From positions 1,860,001 to 1,924,000 of the forward strand of contig JADJEE010000001.1 of the NCBI GenBank assembly GCA_016709225.1: 64,000 nt of DNA. Reading direction: 5' to 3'. Under the pieces are notes generated by a model. It worked only from the letters and a program-made list of their open reading frames with translations, was not told the DNA's origin and did not search any database. The stretch is from Deltaproteobacteria bacterium. GTDB taxonomy: Bacteria; Myxococcota_A; Polyangia; Nannocystales; Nannocystaceae. Positions within the stretch are counted from its first letter, which is position 1, and each line of letters starts with the position of its first letter. This document shows, one piece after another, positions 50,562 to 59,107 of the stretch. The translations under genes were made by a program, and so were the position numbers.

Positions 50562-52721
50562 ATGGCCTCCGCTTCGACTCCGACTCCCGCCGCCGCCCTG
50601 CAACCCCGCATCGCCTCGATCGTCGCCCTACCCCTCGCCGCGCTCGTGCTCGCGTGCGCCCACGGACGTGCCGAGTCGCGCGCGCTGCCGCTGACGAAGC
50701 TGCGGCTGTACGAGACCGGCGTCGGCTACTTCGAGCGCGCCGGCACGCTCGGCGGCACCCACGGTGCGGGCGTGCCGGTGCCCTCCGGTCACCTCGACGA
50801 TGCGCTGGAGAGCCTGGTCGTGCTCGGTGCCGACGGCAGCGTGCAACAGGTCGCGTTCGACAGCCGCCAGAGCCCCGCGGTCGCCCGCGCGCGCGCGGGT
50901 CTGCCGGCCGAGCCCGACGCCGAGGTGCGACTGCACGACGTGCTGGTTGGCCTTCGCGGCCACGATGCAATCGTGCGCGGCGCCGGCAAGCGGGTGCGGG
51001 GCCGCATCGTCGACATCATCGGTGTGCCCGAGGCCGGCGCCACCAGTCCCGACGCACCGTCGCCGGTGTCGCTGCAGGCCGGCGCCACGCCCAACCACAC
51101 CTTCGTGCTGATGATGACGCCCCGCGGCGGCTTCCGCCGCATCGATGTCGCGACCATCACCGCGGTGCGGCCGCTGGATCCCGCGTTGCGCCAGCGCTTC
51201 GGTGCGGCGCTCGACGCCGCGGTCGCGCTGCGTAGCAACGCCCGCGGCATGCTCGACGTCGCCGGCCGCGGCGAGGTCCGCATCGGCTACCTCGCGGAGG
51301 CGCCGGTGTGGCGCGCGAGCTATCGCATGGTCGTCGGCGAGCGCAACCTCGCCGCACTGCAGGGCTGGGCGCTCGTCCACAACGACACCGAGGAGGACTG
51401 GCACGACGTCGCGCTCGAGCTCGTCAACGGCCGGCCCGACGCGTTCCTCTTCCCCATGGCCGCGCCGCGCTACGACCGTCGCGAGCTGGTGGTGCCGGAG
51501 CGCGAGCTGTCGAGCGTGCCGCAGCTGCTCACGACCACCGCCGACGCGATGTGGGGCGACTTCCTCGACGAGGGCGAGGCCGGCACGATCGGCTATGGCT
51601 CTGGATCCGGCACCGGCTCGGGCTACGGCGCCAGCTTCGGTGGCCGCAGCGCCAAGAGCCCGCGCGTGACCATGGGCAGCGGCACCAGCGATCTGGTCGC
51701 GGTCGGCAACCTCGCGGCGCTGGCCACGGGCACCGGCCAGGAGGCCCGCACGGTGTTCGCCTACGACGCCGCCAAGCACCTCGAGCTGCAGGCCGGTCGT
51801 TCCGCGATGGTGCCGCTGCTGAGCTCGAAGCTCGAGGCCGAGCTGGTCACGTGGGTGGTCGATTTCACCGACGGCACCGCACGCCATGCGGTGCGCGTCG
51901 CCAACACCACCGCGCAGACCCTGCCCGAGGGCACGCTGGCGGTCTTCGAGGGTGGCGGCTTCGCCGGTGAGGCGATCCTGCCGCGGCTCAAGCCCAGCGA
52001 GCGCCGCTTCCTCGAGATCGGCGACGACCCCGACACCGAGCTGGAGATCGACGATCGCGACGCGCAGGAAGACACCAAGCTGCTGGTCTACGACAACGGC
52101 AACCTGACCGAGCACTACCTGCGCACCACCAGCCTGTCGCTGGTGGTGCACAACCGCAGCGGCCGCGCGCGCGCGCTCCACGTCGAGGTGCCGGCGGGCA
52201 GCAACACCGAGATCGACGGCGCCGATCGCATCGACTTCGACCTCGATCGCGGCCGCCCGCTGGCGGTGTTCCAGGTGCCTGCGCAGACCCGCACCAAGCC
52301 GCGCCGCGTGACGATCCGCGAGGGGCTCACGCGCATCCACGGCTTCGAGGCGGTCACCGTGGCGGTACTCGAGCGCTACGCCGACACCGCCGCGCTGTCG
52401 GTCGCGACCCGCAAGTTCGTCGGCGAAGCGCTGACCCGTCGTCGCGCCCAGGCCGAGGCGCAGACCCGGGTCACCAAGCTCGAGGCCGACATCGAGACCG
52501 CCAAGGCGGACCTCGAGCGGCTGCGTGGCCACCTGCAGGCGCTCGGCGAGGGCGGTGGCGACAGCGAGCGCAACCCCCTGGTCAAGCGCGTGATCGCGAC
52601 CGAGGACGAGCTCGCGAAGCTGCGCCGCGAGCTCGAGACCGCCCGCGAAGAGCTCGGCCGCCGCGAGACCGCGACCCGGAGCAGCCTCGAAGCGCTCGCG
52701 ACCCCGGCCGCGGCCGGCTGA
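50562..52721 (+). CDS. DUF4139 domain lipoprotein with C-terminal coiled coil
   Basis: A 719-residue exported protein. The signal IASIVALPLAALVLAC has a lipobox ending in Cys. KLRLYETGVGYFERAG is the start of the DUF4140/DUF4139-type fold; the core reads GEVRIGYLAEAPVWRASYRMVV and LQGWALVHNDTEEDWHDVALELVNGRP, the standard DUF4139 signature. A Gly/Ser-rich low-complexity insertion lies near residue 345. The last 100 residues (AQAEAQTRVTKLEADIETAKADLERLRGHLQAL) form a coiled coil. The family function is unknown; some members occur next to envelope stress genes. Start ATG 50562, just before the signal. Confidence 0.82.
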   Translation: MASASTPTPAAALQPRIASIVALPLAALVLACAHGRAESRALPLTKLRLYETGVGYFERAGTLGGTHGAGVPVPSGHLDDALESLVVLGADGSVQQVAFDSRQSPAVARARAGLPAEPDAEVRLHDVLVGLRGHDAIVRGAGKRVRGRIVDIIGVPEAGATSPDAPSPVSLQAGATPNHTFVLMMTPRGGFRRIDVATITAVRPLDPALRQRFGAALDAAVALRSNARGMLDVAGRGEVRIGYLAEAPVWRASYRMVVGERNLAALQGWALVHNDTEEDWHDVALELVNGRPDAFLFPMAAPRYDRRELVVPERELSSVPQLLTTTADAMWGDFLDEGEAGTIGYGSGSGTGSGYGASFGGRSAKSPRVTMGSGTSDLVAVGNLAALATGTGQEARTVFAYDAAKHLELQAGRSAMVPLLSSKLEAELVTWVVDFTDGTARHAVRVANTTAQTLPEGTLAVFEGGGFAGEAILPRLKPSERRFLEIGDDPDTELEIDDRDAQEDTKLLVYDNGNLTEHYLRTTSLSLVVHNRSGRARALHVEVPAGSNTEIDGADRIDFDLDRGRPLAVFQVPAQTRTKPRRVTIREGLTRIHGFEAVTVAVLERYADTAALSVATRKFVGEALTRRRAQAEAQTRVTKLEADIETAKADLERLRGHLQALGEGGGDSERNPLVKRVIATEDELAKLRRELETAREELGRRETATRSSLEALATPAAAG

Positions 52722-52874
52722 AGGGTTTGCAACGAATCGCAGCGGGCCGACGCGCGCGGGTGTCATCGCGCGGCCGCCCCCTGCACCGGCGGCGCCTGCC
52801 CTCGGCACCCGCAAGTGCGCACCACGGCGGCACTTCGGGAGCGCGGGCACGCCGGTTGCTCATGCCCGTCCTCC

Positions 52875-53573
52875 GTGAACCTCGCCCGCTGCTTCGCCCT
52901 CGCGCTCCCCCTCGTGTCCAGCACCTTCGCCACGCTCGCGCCGACCGACGCGAACGCCTGCTGGGACGGCATCGCCGTGAGCAGCGATCGCGTCGCACTC
53001 GGCATCGACACCCCCGCGAGCTGGACGCCCGAGGGCGCGCGTCACTGGGCCAAGTGGCTCGGTCGCCTCGACGCGCTGGTGCCGGCCGGCAAGCAGCTGG
53101 TCGTAATGCAGGGCGCGATCGAGATCTGCGACGACGGCCACGAGAACTGTCGCGAGGCCGCGATGGGCTGGGACGACGGCTCGGCGTTCACGCTGTTCCA
53201 GATCGCCGTGGCGCTGTTCGAGCCCGATCCTCAGCAGGTCGCGCAGGCCCGCCGCGCCGGCCATGTCGCGCTCACGGTGCAGGTCGCCGCCACCTTCGAC
53301 CTCGCCGCCGCGCAGGCCCTGGCCGTGCGCATCAACGACACCGATCTCGAGCTGGCCGGCTTCTACGACGTCGGCGGATTCCCTTCCACCAACGATGTCG
53401 CCCACGTGGTCGAGCGCGTGACCGACGACGGCGTGCGCTACGAGGTCGTGGTCGGGGCCTTCCTCGATCGCGCGCAGGCGCGCGAGGCACTCGCGGTGCT
53501 CGACGAAGCGCTCACGCTCGACGGCTTCGTGCGGCCGCTCGATCAGCGCACGAGCGCCGACGAGGGCTGCTGA
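52875..53573 (+). CDS. Exported protein with SPOR-like C-terminus
   Basis: A 232-residue protein with a signal peptide (LARCFALALPLVSSTFATLA, cleaved near residue 26 before ANACWDG). The C-terminal 70 residues, YDVGGFPSTNDVAHVVERVTDDGVRYEVVVGAFLDRAQAREALAVLDEAL, have the strand-helix order of SPOR domains, which bind denuded peptidoglycan. The middle part is not recognised. GTG start. The last 31 nt overlap the 3' end of the oppositely oriented symporter gene. Confidence 0.65.
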   Translation: MNLARCFALALPLVSSTFATLAPTDANACWDGIAVSSDRVALGIDTPASWTPEGARHWAKWLGRLDALVPAGKQLVVMQGAIEICDDGHENCREAAMGWDDGSAFTLFQIAVALFEPDPQQVAQARRAGHVALTVQVAATFDLAAAQALAVRINDTDLELAGFYDVGGFPSTNDVAHVVERVTDDGVRYEVVVGAFLDRAQAREALAVLDEALTLDGFVRPLDQRTSADEGC

Positions 53574-54982
53574 CGGCGAGGCCACGCCCACGGCAGCACG
53601 AGTGCGACCACGCTCGCCGCCGCCAGCCCCCACGCGACCGGTAGCAATCCCAGCGGCGTCCCGGCGCGCATCGTCAGCAGCAGCACCGCGTTGCCGGCGA
53701 CGATCGAGGCCATCGCCGCGGTGGCGGTGAACCGACGCCACACGAGCGCCGCCCACAGCGTCGGCACCAACATCACGTAGCCCGAGAACGAGAACGTCGC
53801 GAGCCCGAAGATCGACGCCGGTGACCACACCACCAGCGCCCACGTGATGGCCGCGAGCAGCAGCGAGAACACCTGCCCCGCACGGACCTCGGTGCGCTCG
53901 TGGAGGTCACGACGGATCCGGCGCAGCACGTCGCGACCGAACATCGACGACAGCGTCAGGAACTGCGCATCGAGGGTCGACATCACCGCCGCGAGGATCG
54001 CCGCCAGCCCGACGCCGTGCATCCAAGGCGGCAGGTGCTGCACGACCATCATCGGCAGCACGCGATCCGACGCGCGCCCCTCGAGCCCCGGCACCGCGAC
54101 CGCGCCCCACACACCGATCAGCACCACCGGCAGCCACAGCAGCACCAGCGCCGCCGGGTAGAGACGCACGGTGTTGCGCAGGGCAGCGGGGTCACGCGCG
54201 GCGAACACCCGCACCAGCATGTGGGGGAAGGCGATCACCGTCAGCGAGATGGCCAGCGCCCACGAACCCCAAGCACCGGCGGCGAAGCGCGGGCGGTCCC
54301 CCAGCACCAGCAGCGAGGGCGCGCGCTCGAGCACCGCGGCGGTCGCCGCCGCCGGTCCGCCCAGGCCCGCGGCGATCGCCACGAACGCCGCCAGCACGAA
54401 GCCCATGAACACCACGCCCTGCACGACGTTGGTCCACATCGTCGCGCGCATGCCCCCGACCGCGGTGTAGATCGCCGTCACCACCAGCAGGGCGAGCGCG
54501 GCCAGGCGACCGTCGATCGCACCACCGCTGAAGACCTCGGTCGCCAGCGCGACGCCGATCACGGACGTGACCATGTACGGCAGCGTGTAGATCGTGAACG
54601 CGCCGAACAGCACCACTCCGAGCGCCGGGCTGCCGAGCTTGCGAGCGTACAGCTCCGCCGGCGAGATCGCGCCCTGGCGGCGGGCCTCGTGCCACGCCGG
54701 GCGCGCGATCAGCCAGAACGACAGCGGGATGCCGAGCGCCACGATCGCGGCGTTGTAGCCGAACACGCCCACGCCCTCGTGGTACGCGAGGCCGGGGATG
54801 CCGAGCAGCACGAACGGCGTCACGTTGGTGCCGAACAGCGCCATGAACAGCACCAGCGTGCGAGCGCTGCGGCTGCCGAGGAAGAAGTCCTCCGCGTTGG
54901 CCGAGGTCGCCCGCGCCGCGACTGCCCCGACCACGAGCACGACCCCGAAGTAGAGCAACACCGGCAGCAACAACGCGCTCAT
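53543..54982 (-). CDS. Sodium:solute symporter (SSS) family protein
   Basis: A 479-residue membrane protein with about 12 hydrophobic helices. The first helix LLPVLLYFGVVLVVGAVA is followed by NAEDFFLGSRSARTLVLFMALFGTNVTPFVLLGIPGLAYHEGVGVFGYN, the SSS unwound-helix region. LYTAVGGMRATMWTNVVQGVVFM is the typical GGxxAVxxTDxxQ motif. LAAILAAVMSTLDAQFLTLSSMFGRDV matches the helix containing the second Na+ site Ser. It imports a substrate, unknown here, driven by Na+. Start chosen at ATG 54982, which overlaps the DUF3311 stop by 4 nt (ATGA). Confidence 0.88.
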   Translation of the reverse strand: MSALLLPVLLYFGVVLVVGAVAARATSANAEDFFLGSRSARTLVLFMALFGTNVTPFVLLGIPGLAYHEGVGVFGYNAAIVALGIPLSFWLIARPAWHEARRQGAISPAELYARKLGSPALGVVLFGAFTIYTLPYMVTSVIGVALATEVFSGGAIDGRLAALALLVVTAIYTAVGGMRATMWTNVVQGVVFMGFVLAAFVAIAAGLGGPAAATAAVLERAPSLLVLGDRPRFAAGAWGSWALAISLTVIAFPHMLVRVFAARDPAALRNTVRLYPAALVLLWLPVVLIGVWGAVAVPGLEGRASDRVLPMMVVQHLPPWMHGVGLAAILAAVMSTLDAQFLTLSSMFGRDVLRRIRRDLHERTEVRAGQVFSLLLAAITWALVVWSPASIFGLATFSFSGYVMLVPTLWAALVWRRFTATAAMASIVAGNAVLLLTMRAGTPLGLLPVAWGLAAASVVALVLPWAWPRRQQPSSALVR

Positions 54983-55254
54983 GCTCGGGGGCCCCGCTCG
55001 CCCCGCTCGCGGTCGGCGTCGTCGCGGTCGTCGTCGTCGCGATCCTCGTCGTCGGGCCAGACCGTCCGCGAGGTCATCGCCCACACCACCACCGCCGCGG
55101 CCAGCATCCACGCCAACGACCACGCCAGGGTCCACGGCAGCGTGCCGAACAGCAGCGGGCTCGGGCCCCCGCGGGCGGGCACGAGGTGCAGCACGACCAG
55201 CGCCGCCACGGCGGCCACGACCACGTTCCTGCGACCTCGCCCGCGCCCCGTCAT
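54979..55254 (-). CDS. DUF3311-like small membrane protein, symporter partner
   Basis: A 91-residue protein with two hydrophobic helices (VVVAAVAALVVLHLVP and LPWTLAWSLAWMLAAAVVVWAMT) and an extremely acidic/basic tail DDEDRDDDDRDDADRERGERG. The position, size and 4-nt ATGA overlap with an SSS gene match DUF3311-type accessory subunits, which accompany solute symporters. Confidence 0.75.
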   Translation of the reverse strand: MTGRGRGRRNVVVAAVAALVVLHLVPARGGPSPLLFGTLPWTLAWSLAWMLAAAVVVWAMTSRTVWPDDEDRDDDDRDDADRERGERGPRA

Positions 55255-55270
55255 CGCAGCTGTGCCTCCG

Positions 55271-56227
55271 CTACGCCGCCGCCGTCGCGGCCGGTCGTCG
55301 ACGTCGCCACCACGCCTGCACCGCAGCCAGCTCCGCGGGACTCACGAACGCCAGGTACGAGACGATCATGAGCGGCGAGAACCACACCACGTAGAGCGCC
55401 AGCTGGATGCCGACGTGCATCGCGACGCCGAAGCCGAGCATCGGCCAGCGTAGATCGGGGAACCACCAGCGCCGCGGCAGCAGCGAGCGCAGCACGTGCA
55501 CCGCCACGAACACCGCGAACAGGATCTCCCACCACAGCACCACGTGGGTCATCGGGCGCAGCAACCACGGCTGCAGCGACGCGTAGAAGGGACCGATGTC
55601 GAAGTGGCGGTTGTACGGGTTGACCAGCGCGTAGTAGAGCGCGGTGCCGTCGCGGTGCCAGGTGTCGCCCGACTTGAGCAAGCCGGTCGCGGTGTACAGC
55701 GTGCCGACCTGCACGATCCACACGCGGCGACACCACACGGGCACCTGACGCCGCCCCATGCGGCGGGCGTCGAGGCTGAACGCGCGACCGCTCGGCATCA
55801 GCATCAGGAGCGTGCACAGCACCATCTGCAGCTGGTCGGGCAGCGAGTACAGCAGCGGATTGCGCCCGCTCATGCTCAGCCACAGCGCCCACGACAGCAC
55901 TGCAGCGATCGGCGTGTACCAACCGACCATCCACGCCACGTGGGCGGCGATGCCCACCGCGAACACCAGCTGTACCGCCCACGGCTGCTCGATCGCGAAG
56001 AAGATCGACATCCGCGACGGGAAGGCATCGCGCGCCCAGGTGCCATGCAACGGCGAGCGCGACGAGAAGTACTCCGCGAAGGCGCCGGCGTGGCACAGCA
56101 GGCTCGCCAGCAGCACCGCGACCACGCCGATGCGCAGCAGCCCCAGCGTGGTGCCGTCCTCGGGCCCGAGCCACATCCAGTCGAGCCCCCGCCAGAAGCG
56201 CCCGCGCGGCTGCGATCGCTCAGCCAT
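55271..56227 (-). CDS. HTTM (gamma-carboxylase-like) membrane protein
   Basis: A 318-residue polytopic membrane protein. LGLLRIGVVAVLLASLLCHA is the first helix; later segments GRNPLLYSLPDQLQMVLCTLLMLMPSG, VWIVQVGTLYTATGLLKSGDTWHRDGTALYYALVNP and MHVGIQLALYVVWFSPLMI follow the HTTM (vitamin K-dependent gamma-carboxylase-like) pattern. No catalytic carboxylase Lys is obvious. The gene shares 8 nt with its upstream neighbour and forms an operon with it. Its substrate is unknown; such pairs are common in myxobacteria. Confidence 0.8.
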   Translation of the reverse strand: MAERSQPRGRFWRGLDWMWLGPEDGTTLGLLRIGVVAVLLASLLCHAGAFAEYFSSRSPLHGTWARDAFPSRMSIFFAIEQPWAVQLVFAVGIAAHVAWMVGWYTPIAAVLSWALWLSMSGRNPLLYSLPDQLQMVLCTLLMLMPSGRAFSLDARRMGRRQVPVWCRRVWIVQVGTLYTATGLLKSGDTWHRDGTALYYALVNPYNRHFDIGPFYASLQPWLLRPMTHVVLWWEILFAVFVAVHVLRSLLPRRWWFPDLRWPMLGFGVAMHVGIQLALYVVWFSPLMIVSYLAFVSPAELAAVQAWWRRRRPAATAAA

Positions 56228-56816
56228 GGGCCCCCGGGTTCACCGCGGCGTCGTCGGCGATCATCGAACGCGTCGGCTCGGTACCGCAGTGTGCCACCGT
56301 GACGAGGCGTCGATCGGGCTCGCCCAGGGTCGGCGCGCCGCGGGCAACCTTGTGCGGCGGTGTGAAGCGTCGCTTCACCTGGAACATCTTGATCGTCTTG
56401 GGCGCCGGACCTCGCCGGGCCTCGCGGACGCAAACCGAGCGCAGGTACCAGGTGCGGTTGTCGTTGCGCTTGTCGGGGTTGAAGTTGGCGTAGAAGCGCC
56501 AGATGTCGACCCGCGATTTCTGCCACGCCCAGATCGTGCCCCAGCCGTCGACGAGATCCTCGCTCTCCTCCAGCGCGACCTCGCGACCGTCGTCGTAGAC
56601 CGCGACCAGATCCATGTACGTGTGCGCGCGCTGGGGATCGGGCGCGTACATGCCCCAGGTCTGCTTGATGCTGACGTGCAGCGCGAGCTTGGCGAGCACG
56701 CCCGGCACCTCGCCGAAGCGCTCACGCGGCAGCGCAGGCGCGACGATCAACACGCACAGCGCGGTGGGCACCAAGGCATGCAGGAGCGCCAGCACACGGC
56801 CGGCCCCGGGGCTCAT
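56220..56816 (-). CDS. Membrane-anchored partner of the HTTM protein
   Basis: A 198-residue protein. An N-terminal hydrophobic helix (VLALLHALVPTALCVLIVAPAL) precedes a soluble domain: LALHVSIKQTWGMYAPDPQRAHTYMDLVAVYDDGREV, WRFYANFNPDKRNDNRTWYLRSVC and PKTIKMFQVKRRFTPPHKV. QxWxMYAPDP is the signature of small proteins paired with HTTM proteins. It ends in a stop 8 nt inside the HTTM gene and its start overlaps the end of the metalloprotease gene by 4 nt. ATG 56816 begins the hydrophobic helix. Confidence 0.75.
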   Translation of the reverse strand: MSPGAGRVLALLHALVPTALCVLIVAPALPRERFGEVPGVLAKLALHVSIKQTWGMYAPDPQRAHTYMDLVAVYDDGREVALEESEDLVDGWGTIWAWQKSRVDIWRFYANFNPDKRNDNRTWYLRSVCVREARRGPAPKTIKMFQVKRRFTPPHKVARGAPTLGEPDRRLVTVAHCGTEPTRSMIADDAAVNPGAHG

Positions 56817-59080
56817 CGTCGGCCTCGGCGCGGCCGCAGCGGCGCCGCCAACACGAGGAGCCACGGCAGGCCCGTGGGCGCGGCACCGCGACTGCGGCAC
56901 GCGCACGAGGCCGTGCCCGCGTCGGCGTGCACGACCTCGAGGCCGCCCTCGCCATCGCCATCGCCGTCGCCGTCGCCCTCGCCCTCGCCCGTGGTGCCGT
57001 CGTCGCCGTCGGGCGCCCCGACCGCGCCGGCGACGACCGCGAGATCGATCGCAACCACGTCGACCGCCTCGGTGGCGACGAACGCCAGGTGCAGCACCTC
57101 ACCGGGCCGCACCCCCTCGATCACGACGCGATGTCGATCGTCGGCGAGCGCCTCGATCGGCAGCTGCCGATCCCAGTCGCCGCCGACCAGCGTGACCTCG
57201 CGGGTCTTGCTCGAGCCGCTGGTGGGGGTGCCGGGGTCGTCGCGGGCAACCAGGTCGTAGGTGAACGCGATCGGCGTGGCACCGCGCTTGACCAGCAGCG
57301 CCGCCGTAGGGGGCGCGTCGCTGTTGCGCGTGCGCAGGTTCATCGAGAGCTCGACCTCGGTGGCCTCCGCGACCACGCGCAGCTGCACCGGGCCGGGCCA
57401 GAACGGCTCGACCGCGGCGCTGCGCTTGCGCAGGTACATGACGCGCCCCTGCGCCAGCGCGACCGGGTCCGATACCACCCGCACGCAGTCCAACAGGTTG
57501 CGCACCTCGAGCTCGCGGCGCAGCAACGCGACGTCGTCGTCGTCGACGCGGCCGTCCTCGCGCGCGGCAGCGGCGGCGTCGAGCAGCGCGGCCGCGAACA
57601 GCTCCAGCGTGGCGTCGCTGGCAACCCGCGAGAGTGCATCGAAGACGATCGCATCGAGCGGCTCACCCACCCGCACCCGCGTGCTCCACAGCGCCGCGGT
57701 GAGCGGCTCACCGTCGGCGTGCGACTCGCCGATGGTGTCGTCCGGGCAGCGCTTGTCGTTCTCGGCGGTGCGGATGTATGGGGTCGTCTGCGCGGCCCAG
57801 AAGCGCCCGACGTACTCGGCGAGGTCGGGGTTGGGCCGCAGCATGATCGCGAAATAGTCGGCGATCGATTCGTTGATCGCCGCGGCGTCGTTGTTGACGC
57901 CGTCGCTGCGGGTCGCCGGCTGCGTCAACCCGTCGGGGGTCAGCATCGCGACCACGCCGTGGCCGAGCTCGTGGTGGATGACGTCCGCGTCGAACGCGAA
58001 GTCGACCTCGGTGCCCTGCCCGAAGATCATCGTCGCACCCTTGGCGGGATCGCACTGATCGGTGAAGTACGCGTTGTCGAGCGGCACCCAGGGCACATCG
58101 GCGCTGGTGGGCAGGCCGCGGAAGTTGGCCAGCATCGTCGCGCGCTCACAGCGGAACTGGGTCAGGCCGCGCTCGTGCAGCACATCGAGGAAGTGTTCGG
58201 CATGCACGTACATGGACAGCTCGGCGTAGAGATCGTCGCCGTCGATGCCCGATGCTGGATCGACAGGGTCCGGTAGCGGCGCGAAGAAATCGCCGTGGCC
58301 GTCCGAGAACATGCGCGGCACCGCCCAGCAGTCGCCCTCGGCGTGCCAGGGCTCGACCTGGGCCGGCGCAACCGTCACGCAGTTCAGCGAGCGCACGTGC
58401 GGGCCCCACAGCGGCTCGCCCGGCACGTCGGTGTCGATGCCGGTGAGCGTGACCTCGACGGGATCGGGCGTCACCGACGGGTTCTCGAGGAACACGCGGG
58501 CGCGCGAGGCGAACGCGTTCTCGCGTTCGTCGACCAGCTCGCCGTCGGCGGCCGACAGCCACAGCGTGCGACGCGAGCCCTCCGGCCACGCACGAAACGG
58601 CAGCTGGACCTCCCACGCCAAGACCGGCTCCCCCCGCACCATGCGGTAGACCAGCTCGGGCTCGCGCTCGGGCGCGTCGCCGGCGTCCGCGAGCTGCGAT
58701 CGCACGGCCGCGCGATCGAACGTCGGCACCGCTGGGCGCGGCGCCCGAAGCGGCGCAGGGCGGGACAGCAGCACGCGTCGCCGACCGTCCGCCGACCACC
58801 GTACGACCTCGAAGGCACCGCGGATCGGCAGCCCCTGATGGGCCCACGTCGTGACCTCGGTGCGTCCCTGCACGACGTCGTCGCGCAGCGGCACGGCGCG
58901 CGTGCCCGACACCTGCAATGCGACCGCGTCGGCGCGCTCGCTCGCACCGCCGGCGGCGGGGATCACCGCGAGGGCGAGGCCCACGACGACGCCGGGCACC
59001 CCCGTGGGTGGCCGGCGCCGCAGCCCACGGCGGAGCCCCCGCGCCTGCGAATCGGTCCCACGGCCCCCGCGACCAGCCAC
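56813..59080 (-). CDS. Secreted M4/M36-like metalloprotease with MYXO-CTERM-like tail
   Basis: A 755-residue exported protein. An Arg-rich n-region and hydrophobic core (GVPGVVVGLALAVIPAAGG) form the signal; a FTP-like propeptide region follows (AVPLRDDVVQGRTEVTTWAHQGLPIRGAFEVV, PVLAWEVQLPF). The protease domain has HHELGHGVV (HExxH near residue 370) and NESIADYF (Glu near residue 404), the gluzincin arrangement of thermolysin and fungalysin families. A beta domain, an acidic Gly-Asp repeat (DGDGDGDGEGG) and CACRSRGAAPTGLPWLLVLA-plus-Arg end follow, resembling MYXO-CTERM. GTG 59080 fits a TATCAT element 6 nt upstream; GTG 58999 is an alternative. It is the first gene of an operon with the HTTM pair. 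Confidence 0.85.
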   Translation of the reverse strand: MAGRGGRGTDSQARGLRRGLRRRPPTGVPGVVVGLALAVIPAAGGASERADAVALQVSGTRAVPLRDDVVQGRTEVTTWAHQGLPIRGAFEVVRWSADGRRRVLLSRPAPLRAPRPAVPTFDRAAVRSQLADAGDAPEREPELVYRMVRGEPVLAWEVQLPFRAWPEGSRRTLWLSAADGELVDERENAFASRARVFLENPSVTPDPVEVTLTGIDTDVPGEPLWGPHVRSLNCVTVAPAQVEPWHAEGDCWAVPRMFSDGHGDFFAPLPDPVDPASGIDGDDLYAELSMYVHAEHFLDVLHERGLTQFRCERATMLANFRGLPTSADVPWVPLDNAYFTDQCDPAKGATMIFGQGTEVDFAFDADVIHHELGHGVVAMLTPDGLTQPATRSDGVNNDAAAINESIADYFAIMLRPNPDLAEYVGRFWAAQTTPYIRTAENDKRCPDDTIGESHADGEPLTAALWSTRVRVGEPLDAIVFDALSRVASDATLELFAAALLDAAAAAREDGRVDDDDVALLRRELEVRNLLDCVRVVSDPVALAQGRVMYLRKRSAAVEPFWPGPVQLRVVAEATEVELSMNLRTRNSDAPPTAALLVKRGATPIAFTYDLVARDDPGTPTSGSSKTREVTLVGGDWDRQLPIEALADDRHRVVIEGVRPGEVLHLAFVATEAVDVVAIDLAVVAGAVGAPDGDDGTTGEGEGDGDGDGDGEGGLEVVHADAGTASCACRSRGAAPTGLPWLLVLAAPLRPRRGRR

Positions 59081-59086
59081 GCTTCC

Positions 59087-59096
59087 ATGATAGCGT
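59087..59096. promoter_or_regulatory. Overlapping divergent -10-like hexamers
   Basis: On the minus strand TATCAT (59092-59087) ends 6 nt before the GTG at 59080. On the plus strand TAGCGT (59091-59096) lies 11 nt before the ATG at 59108. The two hexamers overlap by two bases, so the two protease genes would compete for RNA polymerase. Confidence 0.4.
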
Positions 59097-59107
59097 TCGA
59101 TCGTCGC

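Noticed and set aside
50628..52850. A 740-codon minus-strand frame across the DUF4139 gene
   Set aside because: Antisense shadow; the plus strand has a signal peptide, domain signatures and a coiled coil.
58375..58391. A further GTTCAG SOS half-site inside the metalloprotease gene
   Set aside because: Only one half matches and the other half agrees poorly with CTGAAC; it lies inside a coding region and far from any start.
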